Source: Mycolicibacterium sphagni
GTDB taxonomy: Bacteria > Actinomycetota > Actinomycetes > Mycobacteriales > Mycobacteriaceae
Assembly (NCBI RefSeq): GCF_002250655.1
Contig: NZ_NOZR01000002.1
Location: 1-64,000 of the forward strand
Length of the DNA: 64,000 nucleotides
Direction of reading: 5' to 3'
The stretch's first letter is position 1. Every line of letters begins with the position of its first letter. Below are positions 29,120-42,182 of the stretch, piece by piece. Under the pieces are notes generated by a model. It had not been told where the DNA came from. It saw nothing but the letters and a program-made list of their open reading frames with translations, and searched no databases. A program made the translations under genes and the position numbers.

Positions 29120-29132
29120 TAGGGTATGGCCC
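29120..29132 (+). promoter_or_regulatory. Leaderless -10 element of the methyltransferase gene
   Basis: TAGGGT (29120-29125) is followed by 7 nt and then ATG at 29133, the usual leaderless spacing in mycobacteria. It decides the start of the downstream gene. Confidence 0.6.
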
Positions 29133-29689
29133 ATGAATGAAGCACACGAGGTCTGCGGCAGCGACGAGTGGCGTCAGATCATGCGAGAGCAGATCCTGCC
29201 GTGGGTGCTGGGCAATACCGACCTCGGGGACGACGTGCTGGAGGTCGGGCCCGGCTTCGGCGCCGTCACCGACGTGCTGAGCACCTCCGTGCCTCAGGTG
29301 ACCTGTGTGGAGATCGACGACCGCTTGGCGGCGATGCTCACCGAGCGGTTCGCCGACGCGCCTTCGGTGCGGATCGTGCGCGGCGACGCCACCGCACTGG
29401 ACTTCCCGGACGGGCGATTCTCCGGGGCGGCGTGTTTCACCATGCTGCACCACGTACCCACGCCCGAGCTGCAGGACCGGTTGTTCGGCGAGGTGGCGCG
29501 GGTGCTGCGGCCCGGCGCCACGCTGGTGGCCAGCGACAGCCTCGGCAGCGACGACATGGAGAATGCGCACGACGGCGACATCTACAACCCCATCGACCCG
29601 GCCGGGCTGGCGGACCGGCTGACCGCAGCCGGCTTCGAGGGAGTCGACGTGCGCACCAACGACTTTGGCTGGGCGGCAATCGCCCACCG

Positions 29690-29693
<4 letters not shown>
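29133..29693 (+). CDS. Class I SAM-dependent methyltransferase
   Basis: A 186-residue protein beginning MNEAHEVCGSDEW. SAM-binding motif I is DVLEVGPGFGAVT, motif II VTCVEIDDRLA, and FTMLHHVPTPE corresponds to motif IV. It is of the small-molecule/UbiE-like type; the substrate cannot be read. ATG 29133 is preferred over 29058 because of the -10 element 7 nt upstream. Its stop overlaps the convergent dinF stop by 4 nt. Confidence 0.85.
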
Positions 29694-32520
<2,827 letters not shown>

Positions 32521-32566
32521 TATCGAACGTCCCACTCAGATGAGAAGGTCTTTTTCGCTCCGCTCA

Positions 32567-35365
32567 TCAGACACGTTCTTTTTCAACGAGCTCGTACGTC
32601 TCGATGACGTCGCCCTCCTTGATGTCGGAGTACGTCAGCGTCAGACCGCATTCGTAACCCTCGCGCACCTCGGTGGCGTCATCTTTCTCCCGCTTGAGCG
32701 AGGAGACCGTGAGGTTCTCGGCGACGACGATATTGTCACGCAGCAACCGCGCCTTGGCGTTGCGCCGCATGATGCCGGACTGCACGAGGCAACCCGCGAT
32801 GTTGCCGATCTTCGACGAGCGGAAGATCGCGCGAATCTCCGCGCGGCCGAGCTCGCGCTCCTCGTAGACCGGCTTGAGCATGCCCTTGAGCGCGCTCTGG
32901 ATCTCATCGATGGCCTGGTAGATCACCGAGTAGTACCGGATGTCCACGCCCTCGCGGTTGGCCAACTCAGTGGCCTTGCCCTCGGAGCGCACGTTGAAGC
33001 CGATGATGATGGCATTCGACGCCGACGCCAGGTTGACGTTGGTCTCGGTGACACCACCGACACCGCGGTCGATGACGCGCAGTTCGACCTCGTCGCCGAT
33101 CTCGATACCCAGCAGGGCCTCCTCCAGCGCCTCCACGGTGCCGGAGTTGTCGCCCTTGAGGATCAGGTTCAGCTGCGACGTTTCCTTCAGCGCGGCATCC
33201 AGATCGTCCAGGCTGATGCGCTTACGAGTGCGTGCGGCCAGCGCATTGCGCTTGCGCGCACTGCGGCGGTCCGCGATCTGACGGGCGATGCGGTCCTCGT
33301 CGACGACGAGCAGGTTGTCACCCGCGCCGGGCACCGACGTGAAGCCGATGACCTGGACAGGCCGCGAGGGCAGCGCCTCGTGGATGTCCTCGCCGTGCTC
33401 GTCGACCATGCGGCGCACACGTCCGTAGGCGTCGCCGGCCACGATCGAGTCGCCGACTCGCAGCGTGCCGCGCTGGATCAGCACGGTCGCCACCGGACCG
33501 CGACCGCGGTCCAGGTGCGCTTCGATCGCCACACCCTGGGCTTCCATATCGGGGTTGGCCCGCAGATCCAGCGAGGCGTCGGCGGTCAACAGCACCGCCT
33601 CTTCCAGCGCCTGGATGTTGGTGCCGTTCTTTGCCGAGATATCGACGAACATGGTCTCGCCGCCGTATTCCTCGGCCACCAGGTTGTATTCGGTGAGCTG
33701 CGCCCGGATCTTGGCCGGGTCGGCGCCCTCCTTGTCGATCTTGTTGACCGCCACCACGATCGGCACATCGGCCGCTTGCGCGTGGTTGATGGCCTCCACC
33801 GTCTGCGGCATCACACCGTCGTCGGCGGCGACCACCAGGATCGCGATATCGGTGGCCTTCGCACCACGGGCACGCATGGCGGTGAACGCCTCGTGACCGG
33901 GGGTGTCGATGAAGGTGATGAGGCGCTCGACGCCGTCGTGCTCGACGGTCACCTGGTAGGCACCGATGTGCTGGGTGATGCCACCGGCCTCGCCCTCACG
34001 GACCGTGGCGTTGCGGATCGTGTCCAGCAGTCGGGTCTTGCCGTGGTCGACGTGACCCATGACGGTGACGACAGGCGGACGGAACTCGAGATCCTCCTCG
34101 CCGCCCTCGTCCTCGCCATAGGTGAGGTCGAAGGATTGCAGCAGCTCGCGATCCTCGTCTTCCGGGGACACCACCTGCACGACGTAATTCATCTCGCTGC
34201 CCAGCAGCTCGAGAGTCTCGTCACCGACCGACTGGGTCGCGGTCACCATCTCGCCGAGGTTGAACAGCGCCTGGACCAGTGCGGCCGGGTTGGCGTCGAT
34301 CTTCTCGGCGAAATCGGACAGCGACGCGCCGCGGGCCAGCCGGATGGTCTCGCCATTGCCGTGCGGCAACCGCACGCCGCCGACGACCGGCGCCTGCATG
34401 CTCTCGTACTCGGCGCGTTTTGCGCGCTTCGACTTGCGGCCACGACGTGGGGCACCGCCGGGACGACCGAACGCACCGGCCGCGCCACCGCGCTGACCGG
34501 GACGACCACCGCCACCACCACCAGCGGGACCGCCACCACCGGGACGGCCTCGGAAGCCACCGGCAGCTGCGCCGCCGCCGGCTCCTGCGCCTGCACCACC
34601 GGGGCCGCCGGTGCGGTAGTTACCACCGCCACCGCCACCGGGACGACCACCGCCACCGCCGGGGCCGGGCCGAGGCCCGCCGCCGGGACGGGGAGCACCG
34701 GGACGACCGGGCGCACCGGGGCGCGCGCCGGGCGGACGCGGCGGCATGTTGCCGGGAGTGGCACCGCCCGGACGCGGACCGCCCGGGCCGGGTCGCGGGC
34801 CGCCGGGCCCGGGCCGCGGGCCTTGCTGCGGGCGCGGTGCCGGCCGCTCGACCGGCTGGGCTGAAGAGAACGGGTTGTTGCCGACTCGCGGCGGGCGCGG
34901 CATGCCGGGCTTGGGCGCTGCCGGACCCGGCCGGGGGCCGGGCGTCGGTGACGGCCCGGGCTGTGCCGGCGCCGGTGCGGGTGTCGGTGCCGGTGCTGCT
35001 GCGGCGGCCGCAGGAGCAGGCGGAGCCGCTGGCGCGGGCGGAGCCGGCGGAGGCGCCGCCGGGGCGGGGGCCGCCGGCTTGGGCGCGGCCGGCACGGGCG
35101 GCGCGGTCGCGACCGCGCCGTCGGAAACCGGCGCCGGCTTGGGCGGCGCGCCGTTTCCGGCGGCACTGGCCGGTGCGGGCTTGCTTGGGGCTTTGTCGGG
35201 CTTGCCGCCGCCGAACGATTCGCGCAAGCGGCGCGCTACCGGGGCTTCCACCGTCGACGAGGCGGATTTTACGAATTCGCCCTGATCGCTCAGACGGGCG
35301 AGAACTTCCTTGCTGGTGACACCGAGTTCTTTGGCCAACTCGTGTACACGGGCCTTACCTGCCAC
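32567..35365 (-). CDS. infB: Translation initiation factor IF-2
   Basis: A 932-residue IF-2. Order: an N-terminal IF2_N segment ([19 protein letters not shown]), a long Pro/Ala/Gly-rich linker (about 55-300, with many GPGGPRPG and GGGG blocks), a second IF2_N, the GTPase domain (G1 GHVDHGKT, G3 DTPGHEAF, G4 NKID) and the C-terminal domains II-IV that bind initiator tRNA. The linker is the most repetitive DNA in the window (about 34430-35130). Part of the ylxR-infB-rbfA-nrnA-dinF transcription unit. Confidence 0.98.
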   Translation of the reverse strand: MAGKARVHELAKELGVTSKEVLARLSDQGEFVKSASSTVEAPVARRLRESFGGGKPDKAPSKPAPASAAGNGAPPKPAPVSDGAVATAPPVPAAPKPAAPAPAAPPPAPPAPAAPPAPAAAAAAPAPTPAPAPAQPGPSPTPGPRPGPAAPKPGMPRPPRVGNNPFSSAQPVERPAPRPQQGPRPGPGGPRPGPGGPRPGGATPGNMPPRPPGARPGAPGRPGAPRPGGGPRPGPGGGGGRPGGGGGGNYRTGGPGGAGAGAGGGAAAGGFRGRPGGGGPAGGGGGGRPGQRGGAAGAFGRPGGAPRRGRKSKRAKRAEYESMQAPVVGGVRLPHGNGETIRLARGASLSDFAEKIDANPAALVQALFNLGEMVTATQSVGDETLELLGSEMNYVVQVVSPEDEDRELLQSFDLTYGEDEGGEEDLEFRPPVVTVMGHVDHGKTRLLDTIRNATVREGEAGGITQHIGAYQVTVEHDGVERLITFIDTPGHEAFTAMRARGAKATDIAILVVAADDGVMPQTVEAINHAQAADVPIVVAVNKIDKEGADPAKIRAQLTEYNLVAEEYGGETMFVDISAKNGTNIQALEEAVLLTADASLDLRANPDMEAQGVAIEAHLDRGRGPVATVLIQRGTLRVGDSIVAGDAYGRVRRMVDEHGEDIHEALPSRPVQVIGFTSVPGAGDNLLVVDEDRIARQIADRRSARKRNALAARTRKRISLDDLDAALKETSQLNLILKGDNSGTVEALEEALLGIEIGDEVELRVIDRGVGGVTETNVNLASASNAIIIGFNVRSEGKATELANREGVDIRYYSVIYQAIDEIQSALKGMLKPVYEERELGRAEIRAIFRSSKIGNIAGCLVQSGIMRRNAKARLLRDNIVVAENLTVSSLKREKDDATEVREGYECGLTLTYSDIKEGDVIETYELVEKERV

Positions 35366-35445
35366 TACATCTCCTACTCAAGAGGCGACAGCGGTGGTAG
35401 GCCGCGCCTCGGGTTTAGCTACGACGCATGGTCATCGTCGGAACT

Positions 35446-35820
35446 TCACGGTGTGCTCATGTTCTTCGCTACCTGTTCTCTTGCCGGGCTGGGAGAGCCG
35501 TGCAGAGCTTGTTGGGCTCTGACGCACTCGACCACCGCGGAGGTGTCCGGTGAACCGGTGATGCGCAACGCTCGGCCGAAAGCTCGCCGCCGAATCGCTG
35601 CCTCAAGGCACCGATCATTGGGATGCAGCCAAGCACCCCGACCCGGGAGGTTACCGGTCTGGTCAACGGTTACGGTGCGTTCACCGTTCCCGTCCGACAC
35701 TGCCACCACTCGGAGGAGATCGACGGCCAACTCTCGCTTCCTGCACCCGAGGCATGTCCGCACCGGTCCTTCGGTGCGTCGATGCCGTCTCTCGGGAGCC
35801 GGAGTCTCGCGCTGGATCAC
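35446..35820 (-). CDS. ylxR: YlxR (DUF448) family nucleoid/RNA-binding protein
   Basis: A 124-residue protein with the YlxR signature VRTCLGCRKRELAVDLLRVV and LPGRGAWLHP, and RRRAFGRALR near the end. YlxR is an RNA/DNA-binding protein normally encoded between nusA and infB. GTG 35820 (VIQRETPAPE) is taken as start; a TAGACT element lies 5 nt upstream, so it may be leaderless, giving ylxR-infB its own promoter. An ATG at 35838 is an alternative. The gap to infB is 80 nt. Confidence 0.88.
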   Translation of the reverse strand: MIQRETPAPERRHRRTEGPVRTCLGCRKRELAVDLLRVVAVSDGNGERTVTVDQTGNLPGRGAWLHPNDRCLEAAIRRRAFGRALRITGSPDTSAVVECVRAQQALHGSPSPAREQVAKNMSTP

Positions 35821-35909
35821 GGCACAGTCTACCGTCATCGCGATAGCGCTCAGAACCACCCTTCGCTGGCCAATTCCGGGCTGGGCGCCGACGACGGCCG
35901 CCCCGATCG

Positions 35910-37394
35910 TCAGCCCGCTTTCTCCTGGTAGGGCGAGTAATCCTCGCGGCCGACGACCCCGGCGTACCGGCAGGGCAGTGCGGCAACCCGTGCGCCCAGC
36001 CGCATCGCCTGATCCAGATTGATGTAAATCCCGGCGCCCTGGCGTCCGGTACTGATGATTCCGTCCCCGAAGCTGCGCAACGCCTGGTCGAGCCGATCCA
36101 GCTGATCGGCGGTGGCGTCGAAGTTCGAGTATGCGTCGGTCGCGACTTCCGAGCCGAGGAAGTCCACGACACCACCGGGAAGCAAGATCGACATGTCCTT
36201 CAACGCCTGGGCAGCGACGTCGAACGTCTGCCCGGTCGGCACGGTGTATTCCAGGCCGATCAGACCGACCGGGCAGTGCAGGCTCGTCCACTCGCCGTAG
36301 TTGTTGAAGCGGTGCGCGCGAATGCCGGTGTCATGGGTGTACAGCCACTGATAGCCGCGCCAGCTGGCGGGGCTGTCGCGGACGTGCACCACACCGACAA
36401 CCAGATCGCGCCGCCCGGACCGCTGTGCGACGGCGGCGGCGAGCTTGTCGAGCCCCAGGCTCATGGCGAGATCCTCGGGGCGGCCCGTGGAGATGATGCG
36501 CCGACACGACACTTCGATATTGCCGTCCGGACCCGATACCACGACGCTGAACCGTCCGCGTGCGGGCTTGGTGATCGAGGTGACCCTGGAGTCGAAGAGC
36601 CAATTCACTTGCTCGCCAAGCGATTCGGCCAGCCCCGACCACAGGACCCCCACTCCCCCTTGCGGATACAGAAACCTGTCCACCACCTCGGTAGGACGAG
36701 GGGAGCGACCCGGCCGTGGCAGCGCCATCGCGATTACCGAGCCGAAACGCGGGGACAAAATCCGCTGCGACGCCCACGCGGCCGGGATGTCCCTGGGGTC
36801 GATGCCGAACACTTTCCTAGCATGAGGGGCCATGAAAGTCTCGGCCAGAAAAGGCCCATACCGGTTTTTCACCCAGTCGTCTAGGGTGCGGTCGTCCCGG
36901 CCGGTCGGCGCCTTCGCCCAGTGAGCCACCAGCGATGCCGCCGATCGGGCACGCACCGGCCAGGGCACCGAATCGCGGAACTGGCGCCATTCGAAGGGAT
37001 AGGCGACCACGTAGCCGTCACGCAGGATTCCGCTGCGCCGGCCGATGTCGGACATCGGGATATCACCGAGCCGATCGGCGAAATCCAGCCACACCTGGCG
37101 TTGTTTCGGTGTCGTCGACAGCAATCGGTGACCACCGAGGTCGATATCGTTGCCGGCCACCGTCGCCGAGCGCGCCAGCCCGCCTACCCGTGCGGTTCGC
37201 TCGACGAGGGCCACCGAAGCCCCGGCGGAGACGCAGGCATCCGCGGCCGTCAACCCGGTCGGACCGGCCCCGATTATCAGGACATCGACAGCAAGGTGAG
37301 CATCTCCATCAAATTCCGATGCGATCACCGGTGCCCGATCCGTCCAGTCGTATTCCGAAGCCGAGGGCTGAGGGGTTTGCCACAACGGAGACAA
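35910..37394 (-). CDS. FAD-dependent amine-oxidase / UDP-galactopyranose-mutase-like oxidoreductase
   Basis: A 494-residue flavoprotein. The FAD Rossmann motif is DVLIIGAGPTGLTAAD (about 37-52) with the second-strand acid in LVERTARVGGLARS; DIDLGGHRLL resembles the conserved region of protoporphyrinogen oxidase and UDP-galactopyranose mutase-like proteins, and GAGIYINLDQAM near the end is the second FAD segment. Such proteins often serve glycan or lipid pathways; substrate unknown. Unusually, it sits between nusA and ylxR. The frame opens with TTG at 37394 without a clear ribosome site; GTG 37328 (VIASEFDGD) may be the true start. Confidence 0.8.
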   Translation of the reverse strand: MSPLWQTPQPSASEYDWTDRAPVIASEFDGDAHLAVDVLIIGAGPTGLTAADACVSAGASVALVERTARVGGLARSATVAGNDIDLGGHRLLSTTPKQRQVWLDFADRLGDIPMSDIGRRSGILRDGYVVAYPFEWRQFRDSVPWPVRARSAASLVAHWAKAPTGRDDRTLDDWVKNRYGPFLAETFMAPHARKVFGIDPRDIPAAWASQRILSPRFGSVIAMALPRPGRSPRPTEVVDRFLYPQGGVGVLWSGLAESLGEQVNWLFDSRVTSITKPARGRFSVVVSGPDGNIEVSCRRIISTGRPEDLAMSLGLDKLAAAVAQRSGRRDLVVGVVHVRDSPASWRGYQWLYTHDTGIRAHRFNNYGEWTSLHCPVGLIGLEYTVPTGQTFDVAAQALKDMSILLPGGVVDFLGSEVATDAYSNFDATADQLDRLDQALRSFGDGIISTGRQGAGIYINLDQAMRLGARVAALPCRYAGVVGREDYSPYQEKAG

Positions 37395-37689
37395 AGAATG
37401 TCACCCACATATCCCCCATCGGCACGACACTACAGCGCAGCCGCGAATTTTGAATCTAAAAGTCAATTCTCCGGCCGTTGACAGCAAAGCCGAAGGAGCT
37501 GACAAAACAGCGCATTTGGACGAGCCCCAGTGGCCTGCCGAAAACAAAAACGGGGGGGAAATTCGCTCACCGTGCGTCGGAGCGCGATTTAGGCATCACA
37601 TCTAACTCAAATTCAGTGCCCGAACGTTTGCTGAATTTGTTTACCACTCGCGATGTGGGTCACGCAGATTGCCATTCCCTAGTGGAAAC
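37395..37689. other. Lower-GC spacer between nusA and the inserted FAD gene
   Basis: This 295-nt stretch holds no credible gene. Its base composition is visibly more A+T-rich than the flanks (tracts such as GAATTTTGAATCTAAAAG and CAAAAACGGGGGGGAAATT), and it carries a 9-bp inverted repeat described separately. It probably contains the 3' end of the nusA transcript and the promoter of the FAD gene, but I cannot assign -35/-10 elements with confidence. Confidence 0.5.
37608..37639. repeat. A+T-rich 9-bp inverted repeat downstream of nusA
   Basis: CAAATTCAG (37608-37616) and CTGAATTTG (37631-37639) are exact reverse complements separated by 14 nt. It lies 51 nt after the nusA stop. It may be a weak transcription terminator or an operator for the downstream FAD gene; symmetry is seen, function is inference. 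Confidence 0.55.
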
Positions 37690-38700
37690 TCAGCCTTCAG
37701 CGCCGCTGTCCGGCGGCGCCGCATCGCTGCGGATATCGATGCGCCAGCCGGTAAGGCGGGCGGCCAGCCGAGCATTCTGCCCCTCCTTGCCGATCGCCAG
37801 CGACAGCTGGAAATCGGGCACCACGACCCGCGCGGCGCGGGTGGTGGCGTCGATGACCGCCACCGAGACCACCTTGGCCGGCGAGAGTGCATTGGCGACG
37901 AAGCGAGCCGGATCGTCGTCGAAGTCGATGATGTCGATCTTCTCGCCGGACAGCTCGCTCATCACGTTGCGCACTCGCTGGCCCATCGGACCGATGCAGG
38001 CGCCCTTGGCGTTGAGTCCTGGAACCCGAGACTGCACAGCGATCTTGGACCGATGCCCGGCCTCACGAGCTACCGCGATGATCTCCACCGACCCGTCGGC
38101 GATCTCGGGCACCTCCAGCGAGAACAGCTTGCGGACCAGATTGGGGTGGGTGCGCGACAGCGTGATCAGCGGCTCGCGCGCACCGCGACTGACTCCGACC
38201 ACATAGCAGCGCAACCGGTCGCCGTGCTCGTAGCTCTCACCGGGAACCTGCTCGGCGGAGGGAATGACGCCTTCGGCGCCTTTGGTCTCGCTGCCCAGCC
38301 GCACGACCACCAGACCGCGGGCGTTGGCGCGGGCGTCGCGCTGAATCACCCCGGCGACAATGTCGCCCTCCCGCGCAGAGAATTCGCCGTAGCTGCGCTC
38401 GTTTTCGGCGTCGCGGAACCGCTGGAGCATGACCTGGCGGGCCGTCGTGGCCGCGACTCGACCGAAACCCTCTGGGGTGTCGTCCCATTCGCTGATCAGG
38501 TTGCCGTCGTCGTCGGTCTCGCGGGCCATCACCTGCACAACGCCGCTCTTCCGGTCGATCTCGATGCGCGCGTCGGGCTGATGACCCTCGGTATGCCGGT
38601 AGGCGGTCAGCAGTGCCGACTTGATGGTGTCGAGCAACTCGTCGACAGAGATGCCGCGATCGACCTCGATGGCATGCAAGGCGGTCATATCGATGTTCAT
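37690..38700 (-). CDS. nusA: Transcription termination/antitermination protein NusA
   Basis: A 336-residue NusA of actinobacterial length. Order: N-terminal RNA polymerase-binding domain (1-120), S1 domain (about 125-195, [10 protein letters not shown]), KH1 (about 200-265) and KH2 (about 270-330, with [16 protein letters not shown]). It lacks the C-terminal acidic repeats of E. coli NusA, as expected. ATG 38700 overlaps the rimP stop by 4 nt. Confidence 0.97.
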   Translation of the reverse strand: MNIDMTALHAIEVDRGISVDELLDTIKSALLTAYRHTEGHQPDARIEIDRKSGVVQVMARETDDDGNLISEWDDTPEGFGRVAATTARQVMLQRFRDAENERSYGEFSAREGDIVAGVIQRDARANARGLVVVRLGSETKGAEGVIPSAEQVPGESYEHGDRLRCYVVGVSRGAREPLITLSRTHPNLVRKLFSLEVPEIADGSVEIIAVAREAGHRSKIAVQSRVPGLNAKGACIGPMGQRVRNVMSELSGEKIDIIDFDDDPARFVANALSPAKVVSVAVIDATTRAARVVVPDFQLSLAIGKEGQNARLAARLTGWRIDIRSDAAPPDSGAEG

Positions 38701-39227
38701 GCTCCGGCCTCCGTTCCTGCTGCCCCCGCCAATTCGAGCTCGCGCGGCTTCGGTGGCGAAAACTCAACCTGTACAACGGCTTTGACGATCTGGTCGAGTG
38801 GAACCCGGCGCACCGCCCAGTCGCCGCGATCACGCACGACCAGGTCGACGGCGCCGTCGGACACCTGCCCGAGCCGGCCGGTGACGGTGGTTCCGTCGCC
38901 GAGTTCGGCATCCACCTTGCGGCCGTGGGCTCGGCGGAAGTGCTTCTCGGTAGTCAGCGGTCGGTCTACCCCCGGCGAGGTGACTTCCAGGACGTAGGGG
39001 GCGTCGCTGTCCAGGCCGTCCAACAGGGCCGACGCCGACCGGGCCAGTTCGGCGACGATATCCAGATCCAGCGGGTGGTCGCCGTCGGCGATGACCGTGA
39101 TCCGTGGCGGTTGGGTGCGGGCGTCGATCAGGACGTCTTCGATTTCGTATCCGGCACGCACGAACTCACCATCGAGTAGCTCGATCACCTGCTTCTGGGT
39201 TGGTAGCCCCGTAGAACGGCCAGCCAC
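38697..39227 (-). CDS. rimP: Ribosome maturation factor RimP
   Basis: A 176-residue RimP: N-terminal alpha/beta domain containing [14 protein letters not shown] and a C-terminal SH3-like domain (about 95-160). It binds the 30S subunit during maturation. GTG 39227 is set as start because GAGGAGCT lies 5 nt upstream and the frame beyond it is not conserved. First gene of the rimP-nusA transcript. Confidence 0.95.
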   Translation of the reverse strand: MAGRSTGLPTQKQVIELLDGEFVRAGYEIEDVLIDARTQPPRITVIADGDHPLDLDIVAELARSASALLDGLDSDAPYVLEVTSPGVDRPLTTEKHFRRAHGRKVDAELGDGTTVTGRLGQVSDGAVDLVVRDRGDWAVRRVPLDQIVKAVVQVEFSPPKPRELELAGAAGTEAGA

Positions 39228-39337
39228 GGCGAGCTCCTCATCTTGAGTTGTTCTGATCTGCGTCGGATGCAGGGCTCTGCGAGAGCCAGCCCTCAACGAT
39301 ACGCCAGCACAGGCCGCGGCAATGGCAGGATGTTGGC

Positions 39338-39868
39338 GTGCTGAGCCGAGATCCCAGCCCTTTCCCAGCCATCACGCGGCGACGAGTTCTAGTCGACGGC
39401 GCTCGAGGGCTGGCGCTGCTCGCGCTGGTGAGCGCCTCGGGCACCGCGTGCGCGACGACACCGCCGCCCGAACCCGATCCGCTGGTGCCGCAGGCCGAAC
39501 TGGCCCGCCACGACAGCGAACTGGCCGCCGCGGCGGCCAAAGCCGCACCGCCCACCATCGCGCCCGCGTTGACCGAGGTGGCAGCAGAACGCGCGCGACA
39601 CGCCAGCGCGCTCGCCGAGGAGATCGCCCGGGTCGCCGGCAAATCCGCGTCAGCGACGAGCAGCACATCGCCGACGACCACCACGGCAGGCCCGGCTGCC
39701 CCGCCGGCGGTGGCCGACGTCGCCGCCGCGCTGCGCACCTCGGCCGACAGCGCCGCCAAGCTGGCGGCCACCCTGTCCGGTTACCGCGCCGGGCTGCTCG
39801 GCTCGATTGCGGCCTCCTGCGTCACCGCCTACACGGTGGCCCTGCCCTCAGGGAAGGTTGGGCAATGA
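39338..39868 (+). CDS. Alanine-rich putative Tat lipoprotein, Rv2843-like
   Basis: A 176-residue protein. The N-terminus has [19 protein letters not shown] followed by SGTAC (Cys at 38), i.e. twin-arginine residues, hydrophobic core and a lipobox, so it is probably an exported lipoprotein. The rest is Ala-rich and helical. It is the Rv2843 equivalent by position, divergent from rimP. GTG start at 39338. The stop overlaps the next ATG by 4 nt (ATGA), coupling it to the DUF4439 gene. Function unknown. Confidence 0.75.
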   Translation: MLSRDPSPFPAITRRRVLVDGARGLALLALVSASGTACATTPPPEPDPLVPQAELARHDSELAAAAAKAAPPTIAPALTEVAAERARHASALAEEIARVAGKSASATSSTSPTTTTAGPAAPPAVADVAAALRTSADSAAKLAATLSGYRAGLLGSIAASCVTAYTVALPSGKVGQ

Positions 39869-40401
39869 CTTCACCGACTTCACCGACTTCACCGACTTCA
39901 ACGACGTCACCGACTTCAACGACGTCACCAGAGCCGGCCCCCTCGAACACGCCGAACCCCGACCGGCCGTCGGACGCCGCCGCAGCCGCGCTGTTCGACG
40001 CAGTGGCCGCCGAACACGCCGCGATCTATGGCTACGGCATGGTGTCGGCGCACAGTTCGCCCGACGAGAACGAATTGGTCTCCGCGGCATTCGCCGAGCA
40101 CCGTGAGCGCCGCGAGGCGGCGATCGCGATGCTGACCGGCCGCTCGGCGAAAGCACCGCTGCCGGCTGCCGGCTATCAGCTGCCGATGCCGGTGAACAAC
40201 CCCATCGATGCGGGCAACCTGGCGGTGCGCATGGAGAACGACTGCGCGGTGGCCTGGCGTGCGGCGATAGAGCAGGCGAGCTCCGAGCAGGACCGCACGT
40301 TCGGGGTCACTGCGCTGACCGAGTCGGCACTCGCCGCGGCGCGCTGGAAGAAGGTCCTGGGAGTTCAGCCGGTGACAGTGCCGTTCCCCGGCGGCAGCTA
40401 A
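39865..40401 (+). CDS. DUF4439 ferritin-like domain protein
   Basis: A 178-residue protein. After a repetitive Thr/Ser/Pro N-terminus (residues 2-22) comes a ferritin-like helical bundle with AVAAEHAAIYGYGMVSAH, FAEHRERREAAIAML and ENDCAVAWRAA helices, typical of DUF4439 (Rv2844-like). Glu/His residues in these helices could bind metal, but no full diiron set is obvious. Translationally coupled to the lipoprotein gene; the pair may act together at the envelope. Convergent with proS. Confidence 0.82.
   Translation: MTSPTSPTSPTSTTSPTSTTSPEPAPSNTPNPDRPSDAAAAALFDAVAAEHAAIYGYGMVSAHSSPDENELVSAAFAEHRERREAAIAMLTGRSAKAPLPAAGYQLPMPVNNPIDAGNLAVRMENDCAVAWRAAIEQASSEQDRTFGVTALTESALAAARWKKVLGVQPVTVPFPGGS
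39868..39930 (+). repeat. Seven 9-bp tandem repeats at the start of the DUF4439 gene
   Basis: Seven consecutive 9-nt units of the form ACTTCACCG (with ACTTCAACG and ACGTCACCG variants) follow the ATG directly and encode TSP/TST triplets. The in-frame unit length means copy number can change without frameshift. Confidence 0.9.
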
Positions 40402-40404
40402 TAG

Positions 40405-42159
40405 CTAGGGCTGCGCTTCGGCCAGCGCTGAAGCGATCTCCGCGACGGCGCCGTCGACGCCGATCTCGCGGCTGTCGCCGCCGAATCGGTTGCGCAGCTC
40501 GACGACACCGTCAGCCCAGCCACGCCCCACCACGACGATCCTCGGCACACCGATCAGCTCGGCGTCCTTGAACTTGACCCCCGGGGACGCGGTGCGGTCA
40601 TCGAGCAGGACCTCGAGGCCCAGGCGGTCCAGATCGCGAGCCAATTCCTCGGCACCGGCACGCGCGGCAGCGTCCTTGTTCGCAATCACGATGTGCACGT
40701 CGAACGGCGATACCGACGACGGCCAGCGCAACCCGAGTTCGTCGTGCTGCTGTTCGGCGATCACCGCGACCAGCCGCGACACGCCGACACCGTAGGAGCC
40801 CATCGTCAGCCGCACCGGCTTGCCGTCCTCGCCGAGCACGTCGGCGGAGAACGCATCGGTGTACTTACGGCCGAGTTGGAAGATGTGGCCGATCTCGATG
40901 CCACGGGCCGAAACCAACGGACCGGCGCCGTCCGGCGACAGGTCGCCGTCGCGTACCTCGGCAGCCTCGATGGTGCCGTCGGCGACGAAGTCGCGACCAG
41001 CCACCAGGCCGACGACATGCTTTCCGGTTTCGTCGGCGCCGGTGATCCAGGTCGTCCCGTTCACGACCCGCGGATCCACCAGATAGCGAACACCGTTGGC
41101 CAGCAGGCCTTTCGGGCCGATATATCCCTTCTTCAGGAACGGGTGCTTGGCGAAGTCGGTGTCGTCGAGCAGTGCGTATTCCGCCGGCTCCAGCGCCGCG
41201 CCGAGACGCTTGTCGTCGACCTCGCGGTCGCCGGGCACACCGACGCCCAGCAGTTCCCATTCACCGCCGGGCTGGCGAACTTTCAGCAGCACGTTCTTCA
41301 AGGTGTCAGCGGCCGTCACCTCCCGACCCAGGCCCGCGGAGTTGGCCCACTCGACCAGGGTCGCGATCGTCGGGGTGTCCCCGGTGTCGTGCACGACGGG
41401 CTCGGGCAGACCATCCAGCGGCCGTACCTCCGGCACGGCGGTCATGACCGCTTCGACATTGGCCGCATACCCGGACTGTAGGCAGCGCACGAAGGTGTCC
41501 TCACCGATCTCGCTTTCGGCCAGGAACTCCTCGGAGGCCGACCCGCCCATCGCGCCAGACACCGCTGAGACGATCACATAGCGAATTGCCATGCGCTCGA
41601 ACATCTTCTGGTATGCCTCGCGGTGCGCGTGGTAGGCGGTCTTGAGGCCGTCGTCGTCGACGTCGAAGGAGTACGAGTCCTTCATGATGAACTCGCGCCC
41701 GCGCAGGATGCCCGCCCGGGGGCGAGCCTCGTCGCGATACTTCGTCTGGATTTGGAACATCAACAGCGGGAAGTCCTTGTAGGAGCTGTACTCCCCCTTC
41801 ACCGTCAAGGTGAAGAACTCCTCGTGGGTGGGGCCGAGCATGTAGTCGTTGTCGCGGCGGTCCTTGAGCCGGAACACCCCGTCGCCGTACTCCGTCCACC
41901 GGTTCGTGGTCTCATACGGCGCCTTCGGCAGCAGCGCCGGGAACAGGATCTCCTGTCCGTTGATCGCGACCATCTCCTCGCGCACGATCTTCTCGATCTT
42001 GCGCAGCACGCGCAGACCCAGCGGCAGCCAGGTGTACAGCCCCGGCGCCACCGGCCGGACATAGCCGGCCCGGATCAGCAGTTTGTGGCTGGGCACTTCG
42101 GCGTCGGCCGGATCGTCGCGCAGGGTGCGCAAGAACAGCTCGGACATACGGGTGATCAC
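40405..42159 (-). CDS. proS: Prolyl-tRNA synthetase (bacterial type)
   Basis: A 584-residue class II synthetase. Motif 2 and 3 regions and the class-specific [20 protein letters not shown] and [25 protein letters not shown] regions are present (shown here split), followed by the INS editing domain (about 225-405) and the anticodon-binding domain. GTG 42159 ([11 protein letters not shown]) is the start by homology; ATG 42147 is the alternative. It charges tRNA-Pro. Position next to DUF4439 and near efpA is as in M. tuberculosis. Confidence 0.97.
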   Translation of the reverse strand: MITRMSELFLRTLRDDPADAEVPSHKLLIRAGYVRPVAPGLYTWLPLGLRVLRKIEKIVREEMVAINGQEILFPALLPKAPYETTNRWTEYGDGVFRLKDRRDNDYMLGPTHEEFFTLTVKGEYSSYKDFPLLMFQIQTKYRDEARPRAGILRGREFIMKDSYSFDVDDDGLKTAYHAHREAYQKMFERMAIRYVIVSAVSGAMGGSASEEFLAESEIGEDTFVRCLQSGYAANVEAVMTAVPEVRPLDGLPEPVVHDTGDTPTIATLVEWANSAGLGREVTAADTLKNVLLKVRQPGGEWELLGVGVPGDREVDDKRLGAALEPAEYALLDDTDFAKHPFLKKGYIGPKGLLANGVRYLVDPRVVNGTTWITGADETGKHVVGLVAGRDFVADGTIEAAEVRDGDLSPDGAGPLVSARGIEIGHIFQLGRKYTDAFSADVLGEDGKPVRLTMGSYGVGVSRLVAVIAEQQHDELGLRWPSSVSPFDVHIVIANKDAAARAGAEELARDLDRLGLEVLLDDRTASPGVKFKDAELIGVPRIVVVGRGWADGVVELRNRFGGDSREIGVDGAVAEIASALAEAQP

Positions 42160-42182
42160 AGTGGGCCAGCCTAGCGATCGCC

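Noticed and set aside
34430..35130. Dense GGNCC/GCC-rich repeats resembling a PE_PGRS-like or mobile repeat region
   Set aside because: It is the coding sequence of the Gly/Pro/Ala-rich linker of IF-2, in frame with the conserved domains on both sides.
37487..37530. TTGACA at about 37486-37491 on the plus strand as a promoter for an unannotated RNA
   Set aside because: No -10 element at proper distance and no downstream structure were found; it probably is a chance match in the A+T-richer spacer.
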